The notes under the pieces: model-generated
Database searches by the model: none
What the model was told of the DNA's origin: nothing
The model's input: only the letters and a program-made list of their open reading frames with translations
Part shown: one piece after another, positions 35,650 to 45,667 of the stretch
Position numbering within the stretch: position 1 is the stretch's first letter
How the letters are laid out: each line of letters starts with the position of its first letter
Made by a program: the position numbers and the translations under genes
Source of the DNA: Alphaproteobacteria bacterium
GTDB taxonomy: Bacteria; Pseudomonadota; Alphaproteobacteria; UBA2966
Length of the DNA stretch: 64,000 bases
NCBI GenBank assembly: GCA_021296255.1
Contig: JAGWAU010000035.1
Coordinates: forward strand, 47,274-111,273
Direction: 5' to 3'

Positions 35650-37530
35650 TCAAATCTCGGTGGGCGTTTCGTCCGCGACGAGTTCGCCGACTGCCAGCAC
35701 CCGGCCCGGATCTCGCCGTTGCACTTCTGCCAGCACATCGCGTGCCACGGGAGCCGCCGAGGAAGCACCGCCGCCACCGTGTTCGATCACCACCGCCACC
35801 GCATAGCGGGGGCTGTCGAAAGGCGCGAAACCCACGAACAGCCCGTGGTCCCGGTCCCTCCACGGGCGCTCTTCGTTCTTCAGGAGGCGCGTCTGTCGCT
35901 CGGCCTTGGTGATGCGTCGGACCTGAACGGTTCCTGTCTTCCCCGCGATCTCCATGCCTGGCTTGCGGATTCGGGAGCGGTAGGCCGTGCCGCGAGGACT
36001 GTTACTGACCAGATCCATCGCCCGGTGAATGAGTGATAGGGGTCCCGCCGATAGTCCGAGCGCCTCCCGTGGCGGGGGCGCCGTCGCCTGCTGAACCGAT
36101 GCCTGCGGCTCATGCGCGATCAGCGTCGGCTTCACCCGGAACCCGCCGTTCGCGATCTGGGCGGTCATGACGGCCAGTTGCAACGGCGTGACCAGCAGAT
36201 AGCCTTGACCGATTCCTGTCACCAGCGTCTCGCCCTGGTGCCAGGGTTGGCCGAGGCGCTCTCGCTTCCATTCGCGGCTCGGCACGAGGCCGTCCTTCTC
36301 GCCCTCGACGCCGATGTCGGTGGGAACCCCAAGGCCCAACCGCTTGGCCATCTGGCCGATCCGGTCGATGCCGACGCGGCGCGCGACGTCGTAGAAATGA
36401 ACATCGCAGGACTGCTCGATGGCGTTGACCAGCGACAGCTTTCCGTGGCCACCCTTTTTCCAGCAATGAAAGAAACGGTCGCCGAATTCGATCTTGCCGG
36501 AGCAGAATACCCGATGGTCGGTCGAGATCACCCCGGCTTCCAGGCCAGCCAGCGCGACGATCATCTTGAAGGTCGACCCCGGCGCGTACTGGCCGCTGAT
36601 CGCGCGATGCACCAGCGGCGCTCGGGGATGGCGACTCAACGCACGCCATTGTTCCACGCTGAGGCCTAGATTGAAGGCATTCGGGTCGAAGCTCGGCGCC
36701 GAAACGAGAGCCAGCACGTCTCCCGTATGCACGTCCATGACCACTACCGATCCGGCTTCGTTGCCCAGGCGTTTGTGTGCGAAGCGCTGCAGTTCCATAT
36801 CGATGGACAGACGGATGTCCCGTCCGGGCTCGCCGTCTTCCCTTTCGAGCTCGCGAATGGCCCGGCCGTAGGCGTTGACCTCGACCTGGCTGTTTCCGGC
36901 CGTGCCACGAAGCACCTTCTCACGAGCCTTCTCGATACCGCTCTTGCCAATACGGAATCCGGGAAGCTCAAGCAGCGGATCGCCGGTCTGCTCTTCCGGC
37001 GATACGGGGCCAACATAGCCGACGGGATGGGCCAACGACTGGCCGTAAGGATAGAATCGCGTTTCTCCGACGTCGGGCTGTACGCCAGGCAAATCAGGCA
37101 TGTGCACATTGATCCGCGCAAACTCTTCCCAAGACAGGTCTTCGAGGACCGTGACCGGCATGAAGCTGGCGTTGCGTTGGGCATCGCGCAGCACCCGCCG
37201 CTGGTCACGGTCGTCGAGCGACACCAGACTCCGCAGCACGAAAAGGGTTCGTTCCACGCTGGGCGTCTGCTCGGGAATCAGAAGAATCCGATAGTTCCGC
37301 CGATTCCTGGCCACCTCGACTCCGAAGCGGTCGAGGATTCGACCCCGGGTCCGCGGCAACAAACGCCAGGAAATCCGGTTCTCGTCGGCGAGCACGCGGT
37401 AGCGGTGGGCGCTGATCACCTGGAGGTAATAGAGACGTCCCACGAGTACTGTAGTGAGCGCCGCCGCGCCGCCCGAAAATATCAACGCCCGACGGGTGAA
37501 TGCCTTCTGCCGTACGATATCTTGCTGCAT
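35650..37530 (-). CDS. mrdA: Penicillin-binding protein 2 (MrdA)
   Basis: A 626-residue class B PBP. A short cytoplasmic tail and TM helix (ALIFSGGAAALTTVLVGRLYYLQV, residues about 15-38) precede the dimerisation domain with TRGRILDRFG. The transpeptidase domain carries S319-T-F-K322 (nucleophile Ser and Lys), S374-C-D and K531-T-G. SCD rather than SxN is normal for this class. Cross-links peptidoglycan with RodA during elongation. ATG 37530 lies one base after the mreD stop. Fourth in the mreC-mreD-mrdA-rodA run. Confidence 0.97.
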   Translation of the reverse strand: MQQDIVRQKAFTRRALIFSGGAAALTTVLVGRLYYLQVISAHRYRVLADENRISWRLLPRTRGRILDRFGVEVARNRRNYRILLIPEQTPSVERTLFVLRSLVSLDDRDQRRVLRDAQRNASFMPVTVLEDLSWEEFARINVHMPDLPGVQPDVGETRFYPYGQSLAHPVGYVGPVSPEEQTGDPLLELPGFRIGKSGIEKAREKVLRGTAGNSQVEVNAYGRAIRELEREDGEPGRDIRLSIDMELQRFAHKRLGNEAGSVVVMDVHTGDVLALVSAPSFDPNAFNLGLSVEQWRALSRHPRAPLVHRAISGQYAPGSTFKMIVALAGLEAGVISTDHRVFCSGKIEFGDRFFHCWKKGGHGKLSLVNAIEQSCDVHFYDVARRVGIDRIGQMAKRLGLGVPTDIGVEGEKDGLVPSREWKRERLGQPWHQGETLVTGIGQGYLLVTPLQLAVMTAQIANGGFRVKPTLIAHEPQASVQQATAPPPREALGLSAGPLSLIHRAMDLVSNSPRGTAYRSRIRKPGMEIAGKTGTVQVRRITKAERQTRLLKNEERPWRDRDHGLFVGFAPFDSPRYAVAVVIEHGGGGASSAAPVARDVLAEVQRRDPGRVLAVGELVADETPTEI

Positions 37531-37531
37531 G

Positions 37532-38047
37532 TCAGACCCTTCGCAGCGCCGTCCGAGCGATGCGGGCAAAAATCCAGACGACGCAGGGATAAGTGACCAA
37601 TGTCAGGGCCCCCTGCAGCGCCACCGGGCGCGGATCTACCAGGGCGACGAAATAGATGCAGGAAATCAACCAGCCGGCCATGGTTGTGCCGAGCACGACG
37701 AGGGAGAAGCCGAACCATTCGACGGGAAAGGTCCTTCCCAGGAATGCCCGGCGCTGCGTGGAGACGAGGCCGTAGACGACGATCAGGATCAGCGCGAACA
37801 GGCCGAGCGGGCCACCCGTAAGACCATCCTGCGCCAGGCCGAGGACGAACACCACCGGCGCCGGCAGCAGTTCCGGCCGGTAGATGCTCCAGTGATAGAC
37901 CGCCATCAACGCGAAGAAGGGCGTCACCTCGGGCAGTCCGGAGAGACCCACGGGTACCACCGAAACGAATACGGCGGCGAGTGTCAGCGCACCCGGTGTC
38001 AGCAGGCGCAGGCGGATACCGAAGCGGCGCCAGGTCAGGCTGTTCAT
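37532..38047 (-). CDS. mreD: Rod-shape determining protein MreD
   Basis: A 171-residue membrane protein with five to six hydrophobic helices (TLAAVFVSVVPVGLSGL, FFALMAVYHWSIYRPELLPAPVVFVLGLAQDGLTGGPLG and others). The acidic LxxDxLxG-like element LGLAQDGLTGGPLG is typical of MreD. It overlaps mreC by ATGA at its 5' end and ends one base before mrdA. Part of the elongasome. Confidence 0.93.
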   Translation of the reverse strand: MNSLTWRRFGIRLRLLTPGALTLAAVFVSVVPVGLSGLPEVTPFFALMAVYHWSIYRPELLPAPVVFVLGLAQDGLTGGPLGLFALILIVVYGLVSTQRRAFLGRTFPVEWFGFSLVVLGTTMAGWLISCIYFVALVDPRPVALQGALTLVTYPCVVWIFARIARTALRRV

Positions 38048-38943
38048 CGCGGCGTCCGACCCCGTCCGGCAGCCACGCTGCGAGAGGGCGGATGGTCGAA
38101 GTTGTGCTTGACGATGCGCACGTAATCGAGCCGCTGAAACTGGACGAAAGGTTGGACATAGGGTGCGCCGTCCGCCACCGACGTGACCACGCCGATGGGC
38201 AGTTCCGCGGGGAACACACCACCATGACCCGACGTGACGACGCGGTCACCGGGGCTCAACTGCGCGCCTGCGGGGAGGTAGTTGAGCCGAAGGGCGTTCG
38301 AGTTGTCGCCTTCCAGCACGCCTCGATCGCGCGAAGGTTCGAGAACGGCGGGAACCCGTGAGTTGAGGTCGGTGATCAGGAGGATTCGGGAGGACCTAAA
38401 GCCGACTTCGGCCACCCGTCCCACGAGGCCATCCCCGTTGATCGCCGCTTGTCCCTTGACGACACCGTCCCGACTGCCTGCGTTGAGCAGAATGGTGCGG
38501 ACAAAGGGTCCTCCGGAATCACCGATCACCCGAGCCGAGACGAACGTCGAAGACGGGTCCACCCGCGCGTTGAGCAAAGCCGTCAGCCCCACGTGCTGCT
38601 GCTGCAGTCGAAGGGCAGTGGCCTGCCAGTGCTTGAGCCGCGCGTTCTCCTCCCGAAGCCGCGCGTTCTCGTCGTGCAGATGCACAAGGAACCTAGCTTC
38701 CTCCATGACGCGGCTGAGCGTAATCGCGGGCCGTGACAGGACTTCGAGGACGGGCGATGCGGTGTCGAGCAAGACCGTTCGAAAACGTTCGACCGCTCCC
38801 GTGTTGGATTTGTTGAGCAGCATCAGGACCACCGCCGCGGCGGCGAGCAGAACAAACGCAAAACGCTGGACCATGACCTTGCCGGACATGGGGTCCCGCT
38901 GAGCACTGCCGCCCCGTTGTCTCACCCGATCATCCCCCGCCAT
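38044..38943 (-). CDS. mreC: Rod-shape determining protein MreC
   Basis: A 299-residue protein: short basic N-tail, one TM helix (FAFVLLAAAAVVLMLL), a coiled-coil segment (HLHDENARLREENARLKHWQATALRLQQQ) and the periplasmic beta-barrel domain with SARVIGDSGGPFVRTILLNAGSRDGV and NSRVPAVLEPSRDRGVLEGD. It links MreB to PBP2/RodA. ATG 38943 was kept, with 38889 as an alternative. Separated from mreB by 441 bp, unlike the tight mreBCD of many bacteria. Confidence 0.94.
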   Translation of the reverse strand: MAGDDRVRQRGGSAQRDPMSGKVMVQRFAFVLLAAAAVVLMLLNKSNTGAVERFRTVLLDTASPVLEVLSRPAITLSRVMEEARFLVHLHDENARLREENARLKHWQATALRLQQQHVGLTALLNARVDPSSTFVSARVIGDSGGPFVRTILLNAGSRDGVVKGQAAINGDGLVGRVAEVGFRSSRILLITDLNSRVPAVLEPSRDRGVLEGDNSNALRLNYLPAGAQLSPGDRVVTSGHGGVFPAELPIGVVTSVADGAPYVQPFVQFQRLDYVRIVKHNFDHPPSRSVAAGRGRTPR

Positions 38944-39384
38944 CCGCCCCCGGCCGATATTCCAAACCTACCGGCCGGGCGGGCGACTCGTATCCATGGC
39001 GGTTCAAGTCGGGCTTGAACCGCCATGGAGGCCGCGACGCGGCCCGCCGGGAGAGAAGATCGGTGCCACACACGGACAAACGACAGATATGGAAATCTGA
39101 CGAGGTCGCCCTGAACCATGTTTCGCCAAATCGGCCACACGCTTCCCGCTCTGCTTCAATATTCTACACGAACCTTTGCAGTATGTGCGAGCACAAAATC
39201 ACCAATTAAGAAAATTTCTGGTGACTCTGGCACCGGTATCCACACTCGGACAAACGATCAACACGGGGTCCATGACCACCCCCTCCCCCGCCCTGACTCC
39301 CCCGGGCGCGGAGCGGAAATCCGCCGTCACAGGCGAAAACGAATGTCGAATGTCGGAGCGGTTCCAGTCAAACGGAAGCCGCCC
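38944..39384. other. mreB-mreC intergenic region
   Basis: The 441-bp gap has no convincing gene. It holds the perfect 35-bp palindrome at 38994-39028 and an AT-richer stretch 39080-39240 (TTCAATATTCTACACGAACC, AAAATCACCAATTAAGAAAATTTC) unlike the surrounding GC-rich DNA. A separate promoter for mreC is plausible. No clear -35/-10 pair was settled on. Confidence 0.35.
38994..39028. repeat. Dispersed palindromic repeat, copy 2 (perfect)
   Basis: CCATGGCGGTTCAAG and its exact reverse complement flank a five-base TCGGG centre, a 15-bp perfect stem. A diverged copy lies at 4922-4957, 34 kb away. Two copies with conserved arms at unrelated gene ends point to a REP-like family rather than a gene-specific terminator. 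Confidence 0.8.
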
Positions 39385-40428
<1,044 letters not shown>

Positions 40429-40499
40429 TCAGACTCCAGATCGCGGGGACGAACCGCACCTCCGTCCCCCAGTATTGACCACGGGCAGACGACCTCTCG

Positions 40500-42047
40500 T
40501 CAAGCGCTCAGCGCTACCGGTGCCGTCCTCTCCCTTTTGACCATCAGTTTGTTGAGCGCGTTTACATACGCCCGAGCCGAGGCCACGAGCGTATCGGTAT
40601 CCGCCCCCTGTCCGTTCACGGTCTTACCCGCTTCCTCAAGCCGAACCGTTACTTCGGCCTGGGCGTCGGTGCCCTCGGTTACCGCATGCACTTGATACAA
40701 CTGCAAATTCGCGTCGTGCGGTACCAATTCCTTGATCGCGTTGAAGGTTGCATCGACGGGCCCGTCCCCGGTCGACTTGGTCGACTTTATCTCGCCCTCG
40801 ACGTCGAGCTCGAGCTCGGCCGTTTGCGGACCCCTTGAACCCGCGACGACGTAAAGAGAGACGAACCTGATCCGATCGTCTGCTCTCAGTTCGTCATCGA
40901 CGAGAGCGATGATATCTTCGTCGAAGACATCCTTCTTCTTATCTGCGAGGTCCTTGAAACGGCGAAAGGCGTCGTTGAGCGCATTGTCGCCCAGCTCAAA
41001 CCCCAGCTCACGGAGCTTCTCGCGGAAAGCATGACGCCCCGAGTGCTTGCCCATCACGAGATTGGACTTGTTCAGTCCCACCGACTCCGGAGTCATGATC
41101 TCGTAGGTACCGGCGTGCTTGAGCACCCCGTCCTGATGAATGCCGGCTTCGTGGGCGAAGGCGTTGGCGCCAACGATCGCCTTGTTTGGCTGCACGGTGA
41201 AGCCGGTGATCGCTGCCACGAGGCGAGACGCCTTGGTGATATTCTCGCTCTGGACCCCGGTGACGAAGGGCATGAGATCGTTGCGCGTTCGAAGCGCCAT
41301 CACGATCTCCTCAAGAGCCGCGTTCCCGGCCCTCTCGCCCAAGCCGTTGATCGTACATTCGACCTGACGCGCGCCGTTGGCGACGCCCGCCAAGGAGTTG
41401 GCGACCGCCAGTCCCAGATCGTTGTGGCAGTGAGTCGAAATCCGCGCCTTGTCGATGTTGGGCACGCGATCGAACAGCATGCGGATCAAGGCGCCGAACT
41501 CCTCCGGAATGGCGTAGCCAACGGTGTCCGGGATGTTGATCGTCGTCGCACCGGCCTTGATGGCGGACTCGACGCAGCGGCACAGGAAATCGTGTTCCGT
41601 GCGCGTTCCGTCCTCGGGACTCCATTCAACGTCATCGGTGAAGGAGCGCGCGTAGGTCACGGAGTCGACGACCGCCTCGTGCACGGCCTCGGACTCCATC
41701 TGGAGCTTGTATTTCATGTGCAGCGGGCTGGTGGACAGAAAGGTGTGGATCCGCATCCGTTCCGCCGGCTTCAGCGCCTCGGCTGCCCGGTCGATGTCCT
41801 TCCGCCCAGCCCGCGCAAGACCGCAGACCACGGACTTCTTGACGACTTGGGCGATTTCGTGAACCGCCTCGAAATCGCCGTTGGAGGCGATGGGGAAGCC
41901 GGCCTCGATCACGTCGACACCCATCTCCTCCAGAACCTCCGCGAGACGCAGTTTCTCCTCAAGGTTCATGGAGGCGCCCGGTGATTGCTCACCGTCACGC
42001 ATGGTCGTGTCGAAAATCAGTATTTGGTTTGAATCCGTACCGGTCAT
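40500..42047 (-). CDS. leuA: 2-isopropylmalate synthase
   Basis: A 515-residue LeuA. The DRE-TIM barrel starts IFDTTMRDGEQSPGASM (acid/metal Asp and Arg), THCHNDLGLAVANS provides the H-N-D ligand cluster, GLGERAGNAALEE and HEAGIHQDGVLK are signature blocks, and residues about 385-510 form the leucine-sensing LeuA dimer domain. First committed step of leucine synthesis, acetyl-CoA plus 2-oxoisovalerate. ATG 42047 (MTGTDSN) follows an AGGA; the longer open frame upstream has no similarity. Confidence 0.97.
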   Translation of the reverse strand: MTGTDSNQILIFDTTMRDGEQSPGASMNLEEKLRLAEVLEEMGVDVIEAGFPIASNGDFEAVHEIAQVVKKSVVCGLARAGRKDIDRAAEALKPAERMRIHTFLSTSPLHMKYKLQMESEAVHEAVVDSVTYARSFTDDVEWSPEDGTRTEHDFLCRCVESAIKAGATTINIPDTVGYAIPEEFGALIRMLFDRVPNIDKARISTHCHNDLGLAVANSLAGVANGARQVECTINGLGERAGNAALEEIVMALRTRNDLMPFVTGVQSENITKASRLVAAITGFTVQPNKAIVGANAFAHEAGIHQDGVLKHAGTYEIMTPESVGLNKSNLVMGKHSGRHAFREKLRELGFELGDNALNDAFRRFKDLADKKKDVFDEDIIALVDDELRADDRIRFVSLYVVAGSRGPQTAELELDVEGEIKSTKSTGDGPVDATFNAIKELVPHDANLQLYQVHAVTEGTDAQAEVTVRLEEAGKTVNGQGADTDTLVASARAYVNALNKLMVKRERTAPVALSA

Positions 42048-42456
42048 GGCTTTCAGTCCTTCGAGCTCTATTCGGGCTTGATTTGCAAGAAACCACCTTT
42101 TCCCCTGATCACCCGCGACCTCGGCGGTGCGGCAGTTCAGGGGCAAATAAGTCGAAGGACCTCCGCCAGAAGACGGCGTCCGCCCAGCGACAGGAGCCCA
42201 TCCTGGCAACGCGATGCCATACGGCTAACAAGGACTCGTTGCGTCGAACTGGTCATCTTCACGGACACATGCCGTCGGATAGTACTGAAGCGGGAAACCG
42301 TCTTCGACCGAAGTTGACAATCGGTAAAAGAAACGGCTGCCCGAGCATTTTATACCGTGGAGTCCGAGATTTACCTCCTCCACGGAGGATTTCCTTTTAC
42401 GCTGAATTGGAGCCACGGTGCAACCGGTTTGTCGGTTTCGGACCGGCGTCAATCGC
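42048..42456. other. Intergenic region upstream of leuA
   Basis: These 409 bp lack a convincing gene. An 8-bp hairpin (CCGTGGAG at 42355-42362 with CTCCACGG at 42378-42385) lies near the etfA end. I searched the leuA sense for a Leu-rich leader peptide followed by competing hairpins and did not find one. The leuA promoter is expected here but could not be placed. Confidence 0.35.
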
Positions 42457-43440
42457 TTATCGTTTGATGCTTCGCATCTCCTCGACGAGATGAGGCAGAA
42501 TTTCTCGGCAATCCCCGACGACACCGAAACGCGCAGAGGCGAAAATGTCGGCGTCCTTGTCCGTGTTTATGGCGACGATGGTTTTGGCATTGCCGCAGCC
42601 CGCCATGTGCTGGCCCGCCCCTGAAATCCCCAGGGCGATGTAAAGATCGGGCGCCACGGTCTTTCCGGAAAGGCCGATCTGGTAGCCCGGCGGGCACCAG
42701 CCAAGATCACAGGCCACGCGGCTGGCGCCGACCGCGCCATCCAGCACGTCGGCGAGTTCCTTCGCGTCGGCGAAGCCGTCGGGACCGCCGATGCCACGTC
42801 CGCCGGCGACGATGACATTGGCATTCTCCAGGCGCACTCCCGCCGCACGTTTCGTGTCGCGTTCCACTACCCGCGTTCGAATTCTATCGGGCGTTACGGC
42901 GGCGTCACGGGCGATCACGGCGCCGCTCCGGGTATCGTCGCGTGGCAACGCATCGAAGGATTTGGCCTCGATCGTGGCGATTGCGGGGGTACTCCTGAAG
43001 GAGACCTGCTCCCGCGCGATGCCGCCGTAGCAAGGACGGGTGAAGCAGAGATCTTCGGCGTCGACGTCCACGCAGCCGGTCGCCGCGGAGCTTCCCAGGC
43101 GGAATGCCAGGCGCGGGGCGAGATCGGCACCGACGTTCGTATGCGGCATGAGAATGGCCACCGGGCCGACTTCGCTGCTCAGAGCCTCCAGGTCGGGCAG
43201 CCAAGCGTCCGCCTGGTAGGGCTCGAACAGCTCGTCGTCGACGGTGTGAACCTCGTCGGCACCTCCCGCAATGAGGTCCCTGCCGACAGCCTCGCCGACA
43301 CCGGCACCGAGACACGCGGCGATGACTTTGCCACCCTTGGCTTCTGCGATAACGCTGGCCAAGGCGATCAGCTCCAGAGTCAATTGGGTCGGCGCGCCTT
43401 CTTCGAGCTCCACGACCGCCAGAATATTACCCGTCCCCAT
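42457..43440 (-). CDS. etfA: Electron transfer flavoprotein alpha subunit
   Basis: A 327-residue EtfA: N-terminal domain with ILAVVELEEG and GADEVHTVDDELF, and the C-terminal FAD domain with VIVAGGRGIGGPDGF, GASRVACDLGWCPPGYQIGLSGKTVAPDLYIALGISGAGQHMAG. The FAD-binding SGAGQH and AINTDKDADIF are canonical. It follows etfB after 12 bp, in an operon headed by a sulfite-oxidase-family enzyme, rather than next to an acyl-CoA dehydrogenase. Confidence 0.95.
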   Translation of the reverse strand: MGTGNILAVVELEEGAPTQLTLELIALASVIAEAKGGKVIAACLGAGVGEAVGRDLIAGGADEVHTVDDELFEPYQADAWLPDLEALSSEVGPVAILMPHTNVGADLAPRLAFRLGSSAATGCVDVDAEDLCFTRPCYGGIAREQVSFRSTPAIATIEAKSFDALPRDDTRSGAVIARDAAVTPDRIRTRVVERDTKRAAGVRLENANVIVAGGRGIGGPDGFADAKELADVLDGAVGASRVACDLGWCPPGYQIGLSGKTVAPDLYIALGISGAGQHMAGCGNAKTIVAINTDKDADIFASARFGVVGDCREILPHLVEEMRSIKR

Positions 43441-43452
43441 GACTCCCCGCCC

Positions 43453-44265
43453 TCACACTATTTTCTCTTCGACGAGCCGCCGGGCGAGCGCGCTGGCGAC
43501 CGCCTGCGCCCCGTCGCCTTCGACGAACTCGCACTGAGCGTCGGAGACGGGCACGTAAAGCCGCTCCAGCGTCCGGCGCGCGGCCTTCGCGCCTACGTCC
43601 CCGGCGTCCACGCCGATATCGGCTGGTGCCCAGGCCTCGACCGGTTTTTTTGCCGCACGCATGGTTTCACGCAGACTCGCGTTGCGGACGTTGCCCATCT
43701 CGTGCGAAACGGTAACCAGGGCGGGGAGCGGTGCTTCGACGGTCTCGGAGCCGTCCCCCAGAACCCGAACCACCCGGACCGCGCCGTCAACGACGTCGAT
43801 CTTCCGGGCGAATGTGATCGCGGGGACACCGAGCAACTCGGCCAGGCCCGGCCCCACCATGCCGGCATCGAAATCGGCGGCTTGCCGTCCGGCGAGCACG
43901 AGATCGACGGCCCCGAGCTTCGCAATCGCCTTGGACAGGGCATAGGCGGTCGCATACCCGTCCGAGTCGGCGAAGGCGGGATCACTCATCATCACGGCGT
44001 CGTCCGCGCCGAGCGCCAGCACGTGCTTGAGGATCCTCCGCGCGCTCTCGTCGCCGATCGTCAGCGCCGTGACTCGGACTTCAGCCTCTTCTCCCATCGC
44101 GTCTCGGACGCGCAACGCCGCTTCGACCGCCTGTTCGTCGAACGGACTGATGACCGGCGACATGCCCGGAACCACGATGACCTGCTTGGCGTCTTCGTCG
44201 ACGCGAAACAGGCTCGGCGCGATTTCCGGGTCGGGAATTTGCTTGATGCAGACCGCGATATGCAC
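43453..44265 (-). CDS. etfB: Electron transfer flavoprotein beta subunit
   Basis: A 270-residue EtfB (MHIAVCIKQIPDPE at the start). The nucleotide-binding loop reads GRQAADFDAGMVGPGLAELLG, unlike the GKQAIDDDxNQTGQ of the housekeeping mitochondrial type. This resembles the alternative (Fix-like or bifurcating-type) EtfB loop, though lacking the exact D-G-D-T-A-Q-V-G. Genes upstream (molybdoenzyme) and downstream (etfA) are on the same strand with 18 and 12 bp gaps, so one operon. Confidence 0.93.
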   Translation of the reverse strand: MHIAVCIKQIPDPEIAPSLFRVDEDAKQVIVVPGMSPVISPFDEQAVEAALRVRDAMGEEAEVRVTALTIGDESARRILKHVLALGADDAVMMSDPAFADSDGYATAYALSKAIAKLGAVDLVLAGRQAADFDAGMVGPGLAELLGVPAITFARKIDVVDGAVRVVRVLGDGSETVEAPLPALVTVSHEMGNVRNASLRETMRAAKKPVEAWAPADIGVDAGDVGAKAARRTLERLYVPVSDAQCEFVEGDGAQAVASALARRLVEEKIV

Positions 44266-44283
44266 GGACCCGTCCCTTTCGGC

Positions 44284-45543
44284 TTACTCGATCTCGATAT
44301 CCACGGGAACGATCCCATCGAAGTGCTTACGCTGGAAATTCCATTCGGTCACCGGCTGCCTGCGGCCCTCCTCATCGGTGCCACGGGACATCAACGTATG
44401 ATACCCCGGCTTGGCGTCCCACAGATAAGACCAGCGGCGCCACAGGTAACGGTCGGCGTGCTCTTCGATGTGGGCGTCGTTCCACGTCTCGCCGTTGTCG
44501 GTAGAAACCTCGACCCGGACCATGGCGCCCTCCCCGCTCCAAGCGAGGCCCCGAATCGCGTACGTGTCGGCCGGCAACGGCGACTCCTCCTCGAGTGGCT
44601 CGGTGATCACCGTTTTCACGCCGAGGGCGGTCATCATCTCCTTGTCGGGATCGTTGGGCTCCTTGCCCGATACGAAGTAGTGGGTCTGGTGGTAACAGTC
44701 CGGCATACGGTCCATCACCTCGATCTTGTGGATCCACTTGACCCACCAATTTCCCGCCCAGCCCGGGACCACCATGCGGACGGGCGCACCATGCACGTGG
44801 GTCAGGTATTCACCATTGTGGGCCCAGGCGAGAATGGTCTCGGAATCCATCGCCTTTTCGATGGGCAGTCCCTTGTCGTAGTTGATGACGCCGGGATCAT
44901 GGACCTCAAAGTCCGTACGCCCCACCGAACGGTACTGGATGGTGGGATCCGGGCGGCCACGATCGAACCCTTCGACGCGAATGGCGACGGCGGAATCCTT
45001 GATCCCCACGCGCTCCAGCACCTCCCTGAGACGGGTACCGGTCCACTCACCTCCCGACACGATGCAGGTGGCAGGGATCAACGAACTCAGCTCCTCCAGG
45101 TCCAACGCTCCGCTCTCCGCCATGCCGTGCCAGTCAACGCCCTCCACATCCTCGCGCACGGTACGCGAAGGCTTGGGCATGTTGCCGCCCTTGGCACGAG
45201 ACTCCAGATAATCCCAGAATTCCGTGTCATCGCCCGCGCACTCCGTCACCGCGCGAACGGTATGGCCGGGCAGCTTTCGCAGGTCCCCGAGCGTGTAGGT
45301 CACGGGGTTCTCGACCTCGCCGAAGATCTCGAAGGAATAATCGTCCGGATGAACCGGCTCCGGCATTTGTAGCTGAGCGACGATGTAGTAGGCATCCGTC
45401 GGCGTGATGAGACCTTCCAGCTCGAGAAACGGAGTGCGCGCGTGGATCGTGCGGCCTTCTTGGTCCTTGCTTGGCGACAGCCGGTAGCGCTTGCGGTCCG
45501 GCCAGCCCATCACCCAATCACCCTCGATCTCCTTCCGCGGCAT
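44284..45543 (-). CDS. Sulfite oxidase-family molybdopterin enzyme
   Basis: A 419-residue protein with the oxidoreductase molybdopterin-binding domain (FEIFGEVENPVTYTLGDLRKLPGH; the Mo-ligand Cys is likely C102 in RAVTECAGD; later AHNGEYLTHVHGAPVRMVVPGWAGNWWVKWI) and the C-terminal Mo-co dimerisation domain (IRGLAWSGEGAMVRVEVSTDNGETWNDA). No heme domain and no Tat signal peptide, so it appears cytoplasmic. It is followed at 18 bp by etfB and etfA, suggesting that ETF is its electron acceptor. The substrate may be sulfite or another sulfur or nitrogen compound. Confidence 0.88.
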   Translation of the reverse strand: MPRKEIEGDWVMGWPDRKRYRLSPSKDQEGRTIHARTPFLELEGLITPTDAYYIVAQLQMPEPVHPDDYSFEIFGEVENPVTYTLGDLRKLPGHTVRAVTECAGDDTEFWDYLESRAKGGNMPKPSRTVREDVEGVDWHGMAESGALDLEELSSLIPATCIVSGGEWTGTRLREVLERVGIKDSAVAIRVEGFDRGRPDPTIQYRSVGRTDFEVHDPGVINYDKGLPIEKAMDSETILAWAHNGEYLTHVHGAPVRMVVPGWAGNWWVKWIHKIEVMDRMPDCYHQTHYFVSGKEPNDPDKEMMTALGVKTVITEPLEEESPLPADTYAIRGLAWSGEGAMVRVEVSTDNGETWNDAHIEEHADRYLWRRWSYLWDAKPGYHTLMSRGTDEEGRRQPVTEWNFQRKHFDGIVPVDIEIE

Positions 45544-45667
45544 GCTTACCTCTTCTCATTTGTGGGAGCCGGTGCCCCGAAGGGCGCCAGCGCTTTCGCC
45601 GCAGAATAGCAGGCGGCTTGTGCGATGGGGAAACGGGGAGAAGGCCGAAGACGCCAAGCAGAGGAAA

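Noticed and set aside
42048-42456. Leucine attenuator with leader peptide before leuA
   Set aside because: No short ORF rich in Leu codons followed by alternative hairpins and a T tract was found.
43141-45372. A 743-codon plus-strand open frame
   Set aside because: Antisense to etfA, etfB and the sulfite-oxidase-family gene, which have clear family motifs; no motif in the plus-strand frame.
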